From: Candidatus Omnitrophota bacterium
GTDB taxonomy: Bacteria; Omnitrophota; Gorgyraeia; Zapsychrales; JANLHA01
Length of the DNA: 33,164 bases
Direction: 5' to 3'
Assembly (NCBI GenBank): GCA_020849375.1
Contig: JADLGJ010000043.1
Location: 1 to 33,164, forward strand
Position numbers and translations under genes: made by a program. Every line of letters starts with the position of its first letter. Position 1 is the first letter of the stretch. Shown in pieces: positions 1 to 8,212 of this stretch. The notes below the pieces were generated by a model, which saw only the letters and a list, made by a program, of their open reading frames with translations, did not search any database and was not told where the DNA came from.

Positions 1-57
1 AACTACACAAACTTTACCATTCAACTATTAACCTGTCAAGTATCTACTTAAAATTTT

Positions 58-1302
58 TTACTGATTCCAAATTTCCTTATACATGTCGTAAGCAGCGCGC
101 GGTTGACGCATCAGCGGACTATTTTTCCCATTTCCCTGACTTAAAAGACCATGCCATTCGTAATTCCATCCATCCTCGGTCAGGTCATGCCCGCCAGGGT
201 TGCCGCTTTGCCACCAGTCATCCACCCATACAAAAACAAAACCACCGATCGCATTGCCCGGAGCCTTGCTCCCCCCGACCCGATGAGCATAAATATCTTC
301 CCAGCACATTTTATGGACCTTCACCTGCCGCTGCTCATCGTAGACTTTGGTTTCCGGGTCAACCGGCGGATGAGCCAAGCCAAACTCAGTAATCAAGACC
401 GGCTTTCCATACTTGGCATCAACCTCTTTCCAAAGAGTATTAAAACCCTCCCAATGCCGGTAAGTATTGATGCCGATAATGTCGACTTCCGGCGCGTACT
501 TTTTATAAATATCCAAGAACATTGTCTCGCCATTGACAAGAACGACAGGGTGATCGGGGTCGATCTTTTTGATATACTTCGCCACTTTGTTGACAAATTT
601 CGCGTAATCAACAGGGTAAGTCGAGGCATTCGTCTTCGTATACTGCTCATAATTGTTTTCGTTGCCCAGCGCCCAAACTAAAATATACGGCTCATCTTTA
701 AACTCCATGACCATGTCATGGACACTGCGCATCATATTGGCCGCTTGTCCGGGATCCCGATAATCCGTTCCCGCCTTCCAGGTCGTGCCCGAGCTGATCG
801 TGTAAGCTCCCAAAAGGTCCCCCATCATCACCATGATCCCGGTTTCATCATAGAGCTGACGCAAAAGCTTTTTATTCGGAACATGGCTAAATTCAAGATT
901 CCCCGGGTTTAACGCCTGGACTTCCGGATCCCCAGAAGCATGATGATAGAATCGCACGGTGTTCACGCCCATATCTTTCATGAGTTGAAAATCACCAACC
1001 TGCTCCTCATTCTTATCCCGCTTATTATTAAAATTCTTATCAAGCCATGTTTGATAAGCCAGGTCTATCCGGCCGTCATGGTCATCATCAACGATCATCC
1101 AGTCCCGCATTGTATTATTGTGCGAACTTTTGCCGATCTGGTTGAGGCCGGAGTAACAAACGCCTTTAATAAAATACGGTTTGCCGTCCTTGAGCAGCTG
1201 CCAACCCTGTTCCGACTGGACGACCTCAACTTTTGCAGCGCAAGCATCGGCAACAAAAACCATTAAGAGAAAAAGAAGTGTGAAGTATTTTTTCATGATC
1301 AT
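58..1302 (-). CDS. secreted glycoside hydrolase, TIM-barrel (GH2/GH5-like clan A)
   Basis: The 414-residue product begins with a signal peptide (hydrophobic TLLFLLMVFVADACA after MKK), so it should act in the periplasm or outside the cell. The rest reads as a clan GH-A retaining glycosidase: a substrate-framing segment near residue 37 (DGKPYFIKGVCYSG), the acid/base motif WALGNEN near residue 210, and the nucleophile motif ITEFG near residue 305. A DDDHDGRID stretch at about 72-80 looks like an EF-hand or dockerin-type calcium loop inserted early in the barrel. The substrate cannot be read from sequence; GH2 TIM-barrel or GH5-like proteins are the nearest families I recognise. Its ATG overlaps the stop of the upstream GDSL gene (ATGA), so it is probably translationally coupled and the last gene of the polysaccharide-modification cluster. 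A second in-frame ATG two codons on (1296) is an alternative start. Confidence 0.8.
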   Translation of the reverse strand: MIMKKYFTLLFLLMVFVADACAAKVEVVQSEQGWQLLKDGKPYFIKGVCYSGLNQIGKSSHNNTMRDWMIVDDDHDGRIDLAYQTWLDKNFNNKRDKNEEQVGDFQLMKDMGVNTVRFYHHASGDPEVQALNPGNLEFSHVPNKKLLRQLYDETGIMVMMGDLLGAYTISSGTTWKAGTDYRDPGQAANMMRSVHDMVMEFKDEPYILVWALGNENNYEQYTKTNASTYPVDYAKFVNKVAKYIKKIDPDHPVVLVNGETMFLDIYKKYAPEVDIIGINTYRHWEGFNTLWKEVDAKYGKPVLITEFGLAHPPVDPETKVYDEQRQVKVHKMCWEDIYAHRVGGSKAPGNAIGGFVFVWVDDWWQSGNPGGHDLTEDGWNYEWHGLLSQGNGKNSPLMRQPRAAYDMYKEIWNQ

Positions 1303-1997
1303 TTCAGAAGTGCTTTTACGGAAGGATAAATCTCCGCGGCAAAAAGAGCTTGCCCTTTCTCTGAAGGGTGCAAGCCGTCACGAGCGACCAAAGACGGGTC
1401 CGTACCCATTTTCTGCGAAACACTATAAATATCAACGACCTCAATGCCGTGCTTCTGGGCTTCTTCCGCAATGATCATATTGAATTTTGCGACCCCTCGC
1501 GCAGCATCTCTCCCCGACGCGAAAGCCGCCCCGCGCGGGGTTACAGAAAAATCCGGGATGTTCACGACCAACACTTTCTTGCTGTCTTTCATTTCCCAAA
1601 GGATATCATGCAAAAGGGCGGCAAAATTTTCACGGAAACGTTCATCAGTAGAATGCTGCACCCAGTCATTGACCCCGATCATCACCGTCACGAAGGCCGC
1701 ATTGGATTTATGGAGAACAGGAAGTTCCCACCGCAGGGCTTCCACCGTGGTCCAGCCGTTACGACTGGGATTTGCAACGAGCGACATTTTGATACCGTCC
1801 GCATTCAAACGCTCGACCAATAAAAAGGGCCAAGCATCTTTTGGCGCAACACCGGTCCCGATCGTATAAGAATCACCGATCGCAACATAGCGAACCTCTT
1901 CGTCGGCCTGAACCGGTAAATTTGAAAGGCCATAACAAAGCGCCATAAGAACAACGTTAAAAAGGATGAATGACTTGATCTTCATCATAGCTTCCAT
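1299..1997 (-). CDS. secreted SGNH/GDSL hydrolase (esterase)
   Basis: A 232-residue GDSL-family lipase/esterase with an N-terminal signal peptide (IKSFILFNVVLMALCYGLS). All four SGNH blocks are visible: the serine block AIGDSYTIGTG near residue 40, the glycine in NPSRNGWTT near 80, the asparagine block MIGVNDW near 107, and the Asp-His block DGLHPSEKG near 210. The enzyme is therefore expected to be active on ester substrates, and removal of acyl groups from a glycan is the natural guess beside an MBOAT acyltransferase (inference). The ATG at 1988 or 1985 may be the true start, because GGAAG lies just upstream. It overlaps the following glycoside hydrolase by four bases. Confidence 0.85.
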   Translation of the reverse strand: MEAMMKIKSFILFNVVLMALCYGLSNLPVQADEEVRYVAIGDSYTIGTGVAPKDAWPFLLVERLNADGIKMSLVANPSRNGWTTVEALRWELPVLHKSNAAFVTVMIGVNDWVQHSTDERFRENFAALLHDILWEMKDSKKVLVVNIPDFSVTPRGAAFASGRDAARGVAKFNMIIAEEAQKHGIEVVDIYSVSQKMGTDPSLVARDGLHPSEKGQALFAAEIYPSVKALLK

Positions 1998-2032
1998 TCT
2001 AAAAGACAGCCTTGTCTTTGTCTTTTCAAATC

Positions 2033-3007
2033 TTACTTTTCATGAAGCGCAGTCTTGGCAACCAAATTCCCGACAACGAACATCCTCCCGCGCAAGCGCA
2101 AATGTTCATTAGGATAGAACGGGCCTTCGCCGTCTTCCGGCCAACTGAATTCTGCCGTCGGCAGAGACCGGGAGAGGTCTAACGGAACAACATTCTGCTT
2201 TTGCAAAGCCAGGTTGATCAGTCCAACATTCTTTGCAATACGGTCTACTGATGCCGTGCCCAGAAATTTTTGCATCGTTTGCCAATCCACGGGTGTGATA
2301 TAAAAAACCGGCTTGATCCCGGCAGACCTCAATAATTCGGCGGTATGCACCAGCGATTGAATCTTACGGTGCTCAACAGAAAGAGGATACATGTAACGAA
2401 AGCGCAACTTATTTCCCATATTCACAGCAGACATCGTTTGATAAGTATGATTATCGTAATCCTGCACCTTACCGATCAACTGCTCCCCGTCATAAACATC
2501 GGTTTGTTCATAATCAAAACGGCTGATGCGCGGGTCAAAGAATTTAAAGACCGCAAGCGGCCGGTAAAACCTCATCCAGAACGTGTCCTTGATCGCCAAG
2601 GTCCATTTTTCTTTCTCGAACTGCCACAACGGCTGGCGATCCCATTCCGGAGAGAAAATACGCAAATTGATAGGGATGATCACATATTCCGGATGATAAC
2701 CTTTTCTGACAATGTATTGAGCGTACGCTTCATAGACCGCGGGCTGATACGATGAGTGCGTGATCTTTGCGACGCGCGACGCCGGCAGAAGGCGTTGAAG
2801 CAAACCGGGCATACTTTCTTCATTGACATCGCTTTTGGCCGCCCAATTGATCGTGCTATCGCCAAAATAAACGATGTCGGCTTTATTTTTCATAAAAACG
2901 TCGAGAAGCTTGATCTCATTGGGAATATCTTTCGACGGCGGAACAAAGCATTGCACGCCGAGGATCAGCGCGCCGAATAAACCGAGTTTGAGTAAAAAGA
3001 TACGCAT
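2033..3007 (-). CDS. membrane-anchored SGNH-like protein, AlgX/AlgJ/DltD-type acetylation partner
   Basis: A 324-residue protein with an N-terminal hydrophobic anchor (LLKLGLFGALILGVQCF) and a periplasmic SGNH-like domain. The serine motif VYFGDSTINW lies near residue 47, and a late histidine lies in PNEHLRLRG near 302, a position matching the His of block V. The gene starts one base after the MBOAT gene ends. MBOAT proteins such as AlgI or DltB are usually paired with a protein of this kind, which receives the acyl group in the periplasm and transfers it to a polysaccharide (established for AlgI/AlgJ/AlgX and DltB/DltD). Role as the acyl-transfer partner is inferred from this pairing; the acceptor is unknown. 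Confidence 0.7.
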   Translation of the reverse strand: MRIFLLKLGLFGALILGVQCFVPPSKDIPNEIKLLDVFMKNKADIVYFGDSTINWAAKSDVNEESMPGLLQRLLPASRVAKITHSSYQPAVYEAYAQYIVRKGYHPEYVIIPINLRIFSPEWDRQPLWQFEKEKWTLAIKDTFWMRFYRPLAVFKFFDPRISRFDYEQTDVYDGEQLIGKVQDYDNHTYQTMSAVNMGNKLRFRYMYPLSVEHRKIQSLVHTAELLRSAGIKPVFYITPVDWQTMQKFLGTASVDRIAKNVGLINLALQKQNVVPLDLSRSLPTAEFSWPEDGEGPFYPNEHLRLRGRMFVVGNLVAKTALHEK

Positions 3008-3008
3008 A

Positions 3009-4424
3009 TTAAAATTGAAAATACAAGAACGGGATCGGAACCGCGACCCCGAAATTCATGATCATTAAAGCGCAGGCAGCGTAAATGAACCACCTCAACG
3101 CAGCCGGCTGACGGGCCACGGCCGTCCCGATATTTTCCTTTCCTTCCCAGCGGTCAACCATGATCAAAAAACCGATCAGGCCAAAAGCGGACAACAATTC
3201 AATCATCGGCAAACCGATCGCCCCGGCCTGCGTTCCGACCCTGAGCCCCTGCTCCCATCCGGACAAAAGATGTGAAATGATGTATTCGGCGTCGGACAAA
3301 TTATTCGCCCGGAAAAAGATCCACGCAAAACACACCAACGAGAACGTAATGAGCACCTTCAGGCTGCGGGGCCACGCGGCAGGCTTCCTGACAATGGTCG
3401 AGATCAAATAATAACAGCCATGCAAAGCACCCCAGACGATGAACGTCCAGTTAGCGCCATGCCACAGCCCACTCAATAAAAATGTAAGCAGAATATTTAA
3501 ACGCCACCTCCAGGGGCTCACACGATTCCCACCGAGCGGGATATAAACAAAGTCTCGGAACCACGTTGACAAGGAGATATGCCAGTGATGCCAGAAGTCC
3601 TGAATCGACGTTGCGAAGTAAGGCCGGTCAAAGTTTTTCATCAAACGGAATCCCAGAACTTGCGCACTCCCGATCGCAATATCGGAATATCCAGAAAAAT
3701 CGCAATAGATCTGAAAAGCAAAAAATATTGTGGCCAGGACAAGACTGGGGCCGGCGTAGGCCGAAGGGTCAGCGTAAACCTGATTCACGACGAGCGCGAG
3801 CCGGTCAGCGATCACGACTTTTTTGAACATCCCCCACAACATCAGCCTCAGCCCATCCGTGACACGGGAGACATCAAACGAATGCGTGACCCTCAATTGG
3901 GGCAGCAAATTTTGTGCGCGCTCGATCGGCCCGGCGACTAATTGCGGGAAGAACATGACATACAACGCATAGATCCCCAGATGGCGCTCGGCCCTCACCT
4001 TGCCCCGGTAAACATCAACGACATAACCCAAACTTTGAAAAGTATGAAAAGATAAACCAATCGGCAAAATGATCGAAAGGATCTTGGGGGAATAATGTAC
4101 TCCAAGTTGCTGAGCAAGGAAAGCGGCTGAGGAATTGAAGAAATCGAAATACTTAAAGACAAAAAGCACCAAGCACGTCGAAAAAATACTCACGCCGAGC
4201 AAGGCTTTGCGCCATCGGCCTTGCGCCGGTTCGATCAAGAGAGCGGCAAAATAATCGATCCCTATCAAAAGGAATAAAATTAACAGATACGCGGGAATGA
4301 ATGCGGCATAAAAACAGCAGCTGGCGATGAGCAACCAAAGCCATCGCCAGCTCTGCGGTATTGCAAAATAAACTGATACGACAACAGGAAAAAATATTAA
4401 GAAAAGGTACGAATTAAACGTCAT
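3009..4424 (-). CDS. MBOAT family O-acyltransferase (AlgI/DltB-like)
   Basis: A 471-residue polytopic membrane protein of the MBOAT family. Diagnostic segments are IYCDFSGYSDIAIGSAQVLG near residue 235, FWHHWHISLSTWFRDFVYIP near 275, and GLWHGANWTFIVWG near 316, whose histidine is the conserved catalytic residue of the family. AlgI-type proteins move an acyl (usually acetyl) group across the inner membrane for O-acylation of an exported polysaccharide. The length fits AlgI (about 500). The start codon overlaps the stop of the YnbE-YdbL fusion gene by one base (TAATGA), which is strong evidence for translational coupling, and the SGNH partner follows after one base. Confidence 0.93.
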   Translation of the reverse strand: MTFNSYLFLIFFPVVVSVYFAIPQSWRWLWLLIASCCFYAAFIPAYLLILFLLIGIDYFAALLIEPAQGRWRKALLGVSIFSTCLVLFVFKYFDFFNSSAAFLAQQLGVHYSPKILSIILPIGLSFHTFQSLGYVVDVYRGKVRAERHLGIYALYVMFFPQLVAGPIERAQNLLPQLRVTHSFDVSRVTDGLRLMLWGMFKKVVIADRLALVVNQVYADPSAYAGPSLVLATIFFAFQIYCDFSGYSDIAIGSAQVLGFRLMKNFDRPYFATSIQDFWHHWHISLSTWFRDFVYIPLGGNRVSPWRWRLNILLTFLLSGLWHGANWTFIVWGALHGCYYLISTIVRKPAAWPRSLKVLITFSLVCFAWIFFRANNLSDAEYIISHLLSGWEQGLRVGTQAGAIGLPMIELLSAFGLIGFLIMVDRWEGKENIGTAVARQPAALRWFIYAACALMIMNFGVAVPIPFLYFQF

Positions 4425-4972
4425 TAATTCTTAATGGTCCATCCACTGTCAACTTCGATCGGTGTTCCGGAAGCCGCGTCAGCTTGCAAACGTTTTGCGT
4501 ATAATTTCTGTACCTCTTCAACCGAACTGCCGTTCTTTTCGGCAACAGCGCGATAAATGATCATACGGTCACTATTCTCAGCATCGACGGGGAAAGCGAT
4601 CTTAGCCCCGGCCTTGCGAACCTCGACCAAGCCCATTTTATTTTCCCCAAGAATTCCCTGCTCCTCCAAAGCAACCAAGTCCGCACGGCGTTCTTTACGG
4701 CGTAACGCGGCGGCTTGAACATCCGAGCTCAAACCTTCGTCGGCATAAGCCTCGGTCACACCAAGATTCAAGAAACTTTGTGAACCTTTACGTTTAGGGC
4801 TGTCACCGGTGACCATGTTCTCAATTTCATCAATGTCATTTTCGATATGTTGATAAATGTCCAACCGCATGGAAATATCCACCTTGATCGGCTCTTTCGG
4901 CGCCTGCACGCTGACACGTGCGCAACCAAGGCCGAAGGCCAACAACACGAACAAACTCAATAAAATTCTCAT
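4424..4972 (-). CDS. YnbE-YdbL (DUF1318) fusion lipoprotein
   Basis: A 182-residue lipoprotein candidate: the signal peptide ends LAFGLGC, putting the lipidated cysteine at 17. Residues 18-60 (CARVSVQAPKEPIKVDISMR and onward) closely resemble E. coli YnbE, a small outer-membrane lipoprotein with the same APKEPI pattern. Residues about 85-182 (DVQAAALRRKERRADLVALE to the GWTIKN end) resemble YdbL/DUF1318. In E. coli these are separate genes in the order ydbH-ynbE-ydbL; here a YdbH-like gene lies directly upstream in the same order. The linker contains EAYADEG, which looks like a leftover signal-peptidase site of a once separate YdbL. Known role of the family: YdbH with YnbE bridges inner and outer membranes for lipid homeostasis. 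The fusion reading is my inference from remembered sequences. Confidence 0.75.
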   Translation of the reverse strand: MRILLSLFVLLAFGLGCARVSVQAPKEPIKVDISMRLDIYQHIENDIDEIENMVTGDSPKRKGSQSFLNLGVTEAYADEGLSSDVQAAALRRKERRADLVALEEQGILGENKMGLVEVRKAGAKIAFPVDAENSDRMIIYRAVAEKNGSSVEEVQKLYAKRLQADAASGTPIEVDSGWTIKN

Positions 4973-4989
4973 ATGTCCCCCTTTAATGG

Positions 4990-5901
4990 TTAACGGTGAT
5001 AAACGATCTTAAAAGCTCTTTTCCCCTGCTTGCCGTCCAAATTAACATCAGCGACCAAGTTTTTCTCTTCCATTGAGAGCTGTAAACCTCCCGCATTATA
5101 ATGATAATCCTGCAAAGTTTCTACCGCCGTGTCCAAAAACGCTTTTTGAACAATATTTTCCAGCAATCTGCGGTCTTTAATAATCAGCTTCCCGCCGGGC
5201 GAACCCATTTTAAAATCACCGCCCAGGACCGCGATCTCAGTACCGCTACCTCCGACCTCGAGTCCCCCATCCAGCGTCCCGGTCATTTCCATTTTCTTAC
5301 GCAGATCAAAATCTTTCACAAAACGTTCAATGGACAAATTGGTAAAACGGAGTTTGGCACGAAATTCCGGCAGGCCTTTGAGGGCAGCGGTCATATCCCC
5401 ATTGATCTTGCCGTTGAGAAAATCTGCGGAAAGAGCGGAGAAAAGAAGTTCCTGGCCCTTCATCTGCACGGGGCTTTTGATATCGAAAATAGCGGCTTTA
5501 TCGTAGGTGATCTTTTCGATACTGAACTGACCATCACCCTTCGACTGCCGGGCGCGTAAAAATAGTTTTTCGACATGCAGTTTGTCATAGTCCACCGACG
5601 CGCCTTCAACAACAAGACTCTCAATTTCTTTACTCAATACCTTCATTAATTGAAAACCGACACGAACCTCCTGCGCTTTAACCGTAAAAACGCCCTTCTT
5701 CTCGATGAGGATCCCGGTTAGCCGGACTTCGCCCAGCGACTTAAATTCAAAATGGCCGACCTGGACGGTCTCTACCGCAAACTTGCTCTTTATTTCTTTG
5801 CGAATAGCCGCGATGGCCAGCGGTTCAAGGCAAACCGCAAGAGTGACTACAGAAAGGATCAAAAAAATAAGGGAATAAAAACGCCGGCTCATAGGTTTCA
5901 A
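4990..5901 (-). CDS. short YdbH-like (AsmA-like) inter-membrane protein
   Basis: A 303-residue protein with one N-terminal membrane segment (SLIFLILSVVTLAVCLEPLA) followed by a beta-rich periplasmic region typical of AsmA/YdbH-type lipid-bridge proteins. The C-terminal part (GTLDGGLEVGGSG, then KLIIKDRRLLENIVQKA, ending in AFKIVYHR) matches the layout of the YdbH C-terminus. E. coli YdbH is about three times longer, so this version would span less of the periplasm unless it multimerises or pairs with another protein. It starts 36 bases after the PilZ gene ends, and the YnbE-YdbL fusion follows after 17 bases, so the three likely share an mRNA. Family assignment rests mainly on fold pattern and gene order. 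Confidence 0.65.
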   Translation of the reverse strand: MKPMSRRFYSLIFLILSVVTLAVCLEPLAIAAIRKEIKSKFAVETVQVGHFEFKSLGEVRLTGILIEKKGVFTVKAQEVRVGFQLMKVLSKEIESLVVEGASVDYDKLHVEKLFLRARQSKGDGQFSIEKITYDKAAIFDIKSPVQMKGQELLFSALSADFLNGKINGDMTAALKGLPEFRAKLRFTNLSIERFVKDFDLRKKMEMTGTLDGGLEVGGSGTEIAVLGGDFKMGSPGGKLIIKDRRLLENIVQKAFLDTAVETLQDYHYNAGGLQLSMEEKNLVADVNLDGKQGKRAFKIVYHR

Positions 5902-5937
5902 TTATAAGTCGGCGCGATAATTTCGGAAAGGTGATTT

Positions 5938-6342
5938 TTAATTCTTAAAAGCGACCCCGCATTCGACCGTTGAACGCTTGTGCTTGCCTTCTGATACAGG
6001 CTCAACCCAAACCACAACACCCCTGACATTGACCGGCGCTGTAGAATCCGGCAATTTCATCCGCAGGTCTATCTCGGTTCCCGGTGTTACGCCCGGAGGT
6101 AAAGCCAGCCGGATCCCGGCCTCGGAATGATCAACACTTTTGCCCAACAGCCATTGGGCCAAGCCGCTGGACACACGATACCACACCGGAATACTGACCT
6201 GAGACCTCGCCGCCTGGCGCCGTTCTTCAAGGATCGCCTGCGAAAAACCACCGCGGGGCTTTTCGACATGATCATCTAATACACCGATACCATAGGATTT
6301 TGGGCGGGAGAAAAAACTGATAAGATTTTCGATCATTTTCAT
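5938..6342 (-). CDS. PilZ domain protein (c-di-GMP receptor candidate)
   Basis: A 134-residue cytosolic protein made almost entirely of one PilZ domain. The two c-di-GMP binding signatures are present: RQAAR (RxxxR) near residue 41 and DHSEAG (D/NxSxxG) near residue 72, followed by the beta-barrel strands IDLRMKLP and VRGVVVWVEP. It is the first gene of the minus-strand cluster that continues into YdbH, YnbE-YdbL and the MBOAT gene, suggesting that c-di-GMP may influence the envelope functions encoded downstream (inference). An alternative start two codons in is possible. Confidence 0.88.
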   Translation of the reverse strand: MKMIENLISFFSRPKSYGIGVLDDHVEKPRGGFSQAILEERRQAARSQVSIPVWYRVSSGLAQWLLGKSVDHSEAGIRLALPPGVTPGTEIDLRMKLPDSTAPVNVRGVVVWVEPVSEGKHKRSTVECGVAFKN

Positions 6343-6380
6343 AGCGTTAAGACCATTGCTGACCGGTAAGCTACACTAAG

Positions 6381-6409
6381 AGGATAGCCTGTGGGGCAGG
6401 CACAAGCAA
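6381..6409 (-). promoter_or_regulatory. candidate promoter with palindrome in spacer
   Basis: On the minus strand there is TTGCTT (6404-6409), a 17-base spacer, and TATCCT (6381-6386), placed 39 bases before the PilZ gene. The spacer is occupied almost fully by a perfect inverted repeat GCCTG-N5-CAGGC (6387-6401), a position where a repressor or activator could bind. No experimental support. Confidence 0.45.
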
Positions 6410-6442
6410 GACGGGGAAATCGAGAAAACATGATGAGAAACG

Positions 6443-7585
6443 CTATTTGCTACAACCAGAACTGATCTTTTCCGCGGTCATGATCATGCGCTTCGTCCCA
6501 TCCTTGTCCGTAAACGGGAAAACATCACTATAACGAAAACCTTCCGGGAGAACGATCTTGGTTCTCTGGCTTCCATCAGCTTTCATCGTATAGACATTCT
6601 TCACGAAATCTGTGGCAGAAGTAATTTCGATGGTCGAGAAAATCAAGGTCTCATCATCGATCCACTCCGGCAAGGCATCATTTTTCAAGAGATCCGATCC
6701 CAGATACGAATAAGAAATATCTTTTTCTTGCAGAGGCTTATCGACATCAACGACAAAAATATGCCAGCCAAAACCATTCTTCCCCGATTTCGGCGCCTGC
6801 CTCATAAACGCGACTTTTTTGCCGTTCGGCGAGACCTTAGGATCATTTTCCATAATGTTCGCGCAAGCCCCATCGGCGCACGTGATGAACTTTCCGGCAT
6901 GATCACGGCCGATCGACAAACCCACTAAATTCTGACTGTCAGAAAGGTTCATCATAAAAATACTTTTCACAAACCCGCCGCCGGGATTATATAAACCGGG
7001 GAAAACGATCTTGTCCGTCCCCAGGTGAGCTTGCGGATCCATCGGGACTACGGTTTTAACGACGGGAATCTGCACCGGGCTGCCAACGACATTCATTGAA
7101 TCATCGACAGTGGACCGATAAAATTTAAGAGCGGTGGCTGGTCCGGAAAGATATGTCATTTCATTCGTCTCGCCGATCCAATACGCGTTCGAATTTAATT
7201 GGCCGGCTTTCGGGCCGAAGAGACTCTTATCTTGGTCGCCGCTTAATTGAACGGCCCGTATTTCCGTCTTAAAATAACCATGCGACGGCTCGCCGCATCC
7301 CCGGAGATCTAAATCATTATAAGTAGTATACGCAACCCAATTCTTATCAGGGGACACCCGAGGATGAGTCATGTCTTGATATGAACTTGTTTTGATCAAG
7401 CTAACATTGGAACCATCCAGATCAGCGACGAGCAGGCTGTACTTCGATGCCAAGCAAAGAACAGTTGAGCAATCCGACTTTTCCGCTGGAACGGCAGAGA
7501 AAACCGGGCTGCAGTTGTGGAGGATGATTAATAATGGTAAAAATAAACCGACATAAGCAGCCCATTTGAATTTTGCTAATTGCAT
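6443..7585 (-). CDS. secreted TolB/WD40-like beta-propeller protein
   Basis: A 380-residue exported protein with an N-terminal hydrophobic segment (AYVGLFLPLLIILHNC) ending near SPVFSA, probably a cleavable signal peptide. The body contains repeated TolB/PD40-type blades: SLLVADLDGSN, MTHPRVSPDKNWVAYTTY, DPKVSPNGKKVAFMRQ, LPEWIDDETLIFSTIE and VYTMKADGSQRTKI. Such propellers bind partner proteins or ligands in the periplasm; no catalytic motif is visible. Several cysteines (SDCSTVLC, the CGEPS segment, CADGAC, and CSK at the end) suggest disulfides. An AAAGG ribosome binding site lies about six bases before the ATG. The gene sits between the PilZ operon and the tmRNA, and its function is not predictable. 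Confidence 0.7.
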   Translation of the reverse strand: MQLAKFKWAAYVGLFLPLLIILHNCSPVFSAVPAEKSDCSTVLCLASKYSLLVADLDGSNVSLIKTSSYQDMTHPRVSPDKNWVAYTTYNDLDLRGCGEPSHGYFKTEIRAVQLSGDQDKSLFGPKAGQLNSNAYWIGETNEMTYLSGPATALKFYRSTVDDSMNVVGSPVQIPVVKTVVPMDPQAHLGTDKIVFPGLYNPGGGFVKSIFMMNLSDSQNLVGLSIGRDHAGKFITCADGACANIMENDPKVSPNGKKVAFMRQAPKSGKNGFGWHIFVVDVDKPLQEKDISYSYLGSDLLKNDALPEWIDDETLIFSTIEITSATDFVKNVYTMKADGSQRTKIVLPEGFRYSDVFPFTDKDGTKRMIMTAEKISSGCSK

Positions 7586-7640
7586 AATAACCTTTCCCTG
7601 GTTGACAACGATGATCAGATAAAGGGATCGGGAGGGATAT

Positions 7641-8035
7641 TGGTGGAGGTGGGGGGAATCGAACCCCCGTCCTTAAGTCACATCATATAAGCTTCTACAT
7701 GCGTAGTTTGTCTTCAAATCTCATCCACTCGCGACCGACAAACAGGTCTAAAGAGGACCAGTCTTGAAAAGATTCGCGACCGACGTCAAGACGCCATCGG
7801 TCACTAGACCGCTAATGACCTCTACACCGACCCGCGGACGCTATCGGCGAAAGGGCTTAGTCTATTTTATTAGACTAAGGCTGGTTGCATAGCGCCGTTA
7901 GCAATAGCTTCGGCTTCTGCGATCAACGCATCATTACTGTTTGCGTTTAATTTGTGCTAGATTGTTTTACGAGGCCAACTAGCGTCCTCGGCATGCCACC
8001 TATACTAGTCACACAAGTCGAGACCAGTCACCCCC
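7641..8035 (-). ncRNA. ssrA: transfer-messenger RNA (tmRNA)
   Basis: A 395-base tmRNA. The 5' end GGGGGTG pairs with CACCTCC near the 3' end (one G-U pair, as in E. coli), followed by the discriminator A and an encoded CCA at 7641-7643. The T arm is GGGGG-TTCGATT-CCCCC. The mRNA part begins at the resume codon GCA (7942-7944), preceded by TTAAAC, and encodes a 24-residue tag that starts ANSNDALI and ends GAMQPALV. Two TAA stops follow at 7867-7872, in the loop of a helix CTTAGTCTA/TAGACTAAG. The other two frames close within a few codons, so the tag frame is secure. It rescues stalled ribosomes together with SmpB, whose gene lies 1.7 kb upstream on the same strand. The tag is long and its ALV end is unusual. 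Confidence 0.95.
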
Positions 8036-8062
8036 GGTAAATCTAAAAGAACAAAGGAATTC

Positions 8063-8209
8063 CTACTTTTTACGTCCTGCTAAGCTTTTAGTAACAGAAT
8101 ATTTTCTGACAAAAGAATTGATCTCCCAAAGCCATTCAAGCTTTTTCTTAGCCGGGATAGCAATCTGCCGCCGGAGACGATCTTCTTCTGTTTCCCATCC
8201 GAATTTCAT
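8063..8209 (-). CDS. small antitoxin-like partner of a nucleotidyltransferase
   Basis: A 48-residue open frame reading MKFGWETEED, RLRRQIAIPA, KKKLEWLWEI, NSFVRKYSVT, KSLAGRKK. The central I-P-x-K-K-K-L-E-W-L pattern is the type I associate with short genes beside minimal nucleotidyltransferase genes. It begins three bases after the remnant nucleotidyltransferase stops, so the two formed an operon. It ends 28 bases before the tmRNA 5' end. It appears intact although its partner is broken. The function (antitoxin or accessory) is inferred from this arrangement only. Confidence 0.5.
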   Translation of the reverse strand: MKFGWETEEDRLRRQIAIPAKKKLEWLWEINSFVRKYSVTKSLAGRKK

Positions 8210-8212
8210 AAA

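Noticed and set aside
1-57. Feature at the left edge of the window
   Set aside because: AT-rich stretch with no gene, promoter or clear hairpin that I can support.
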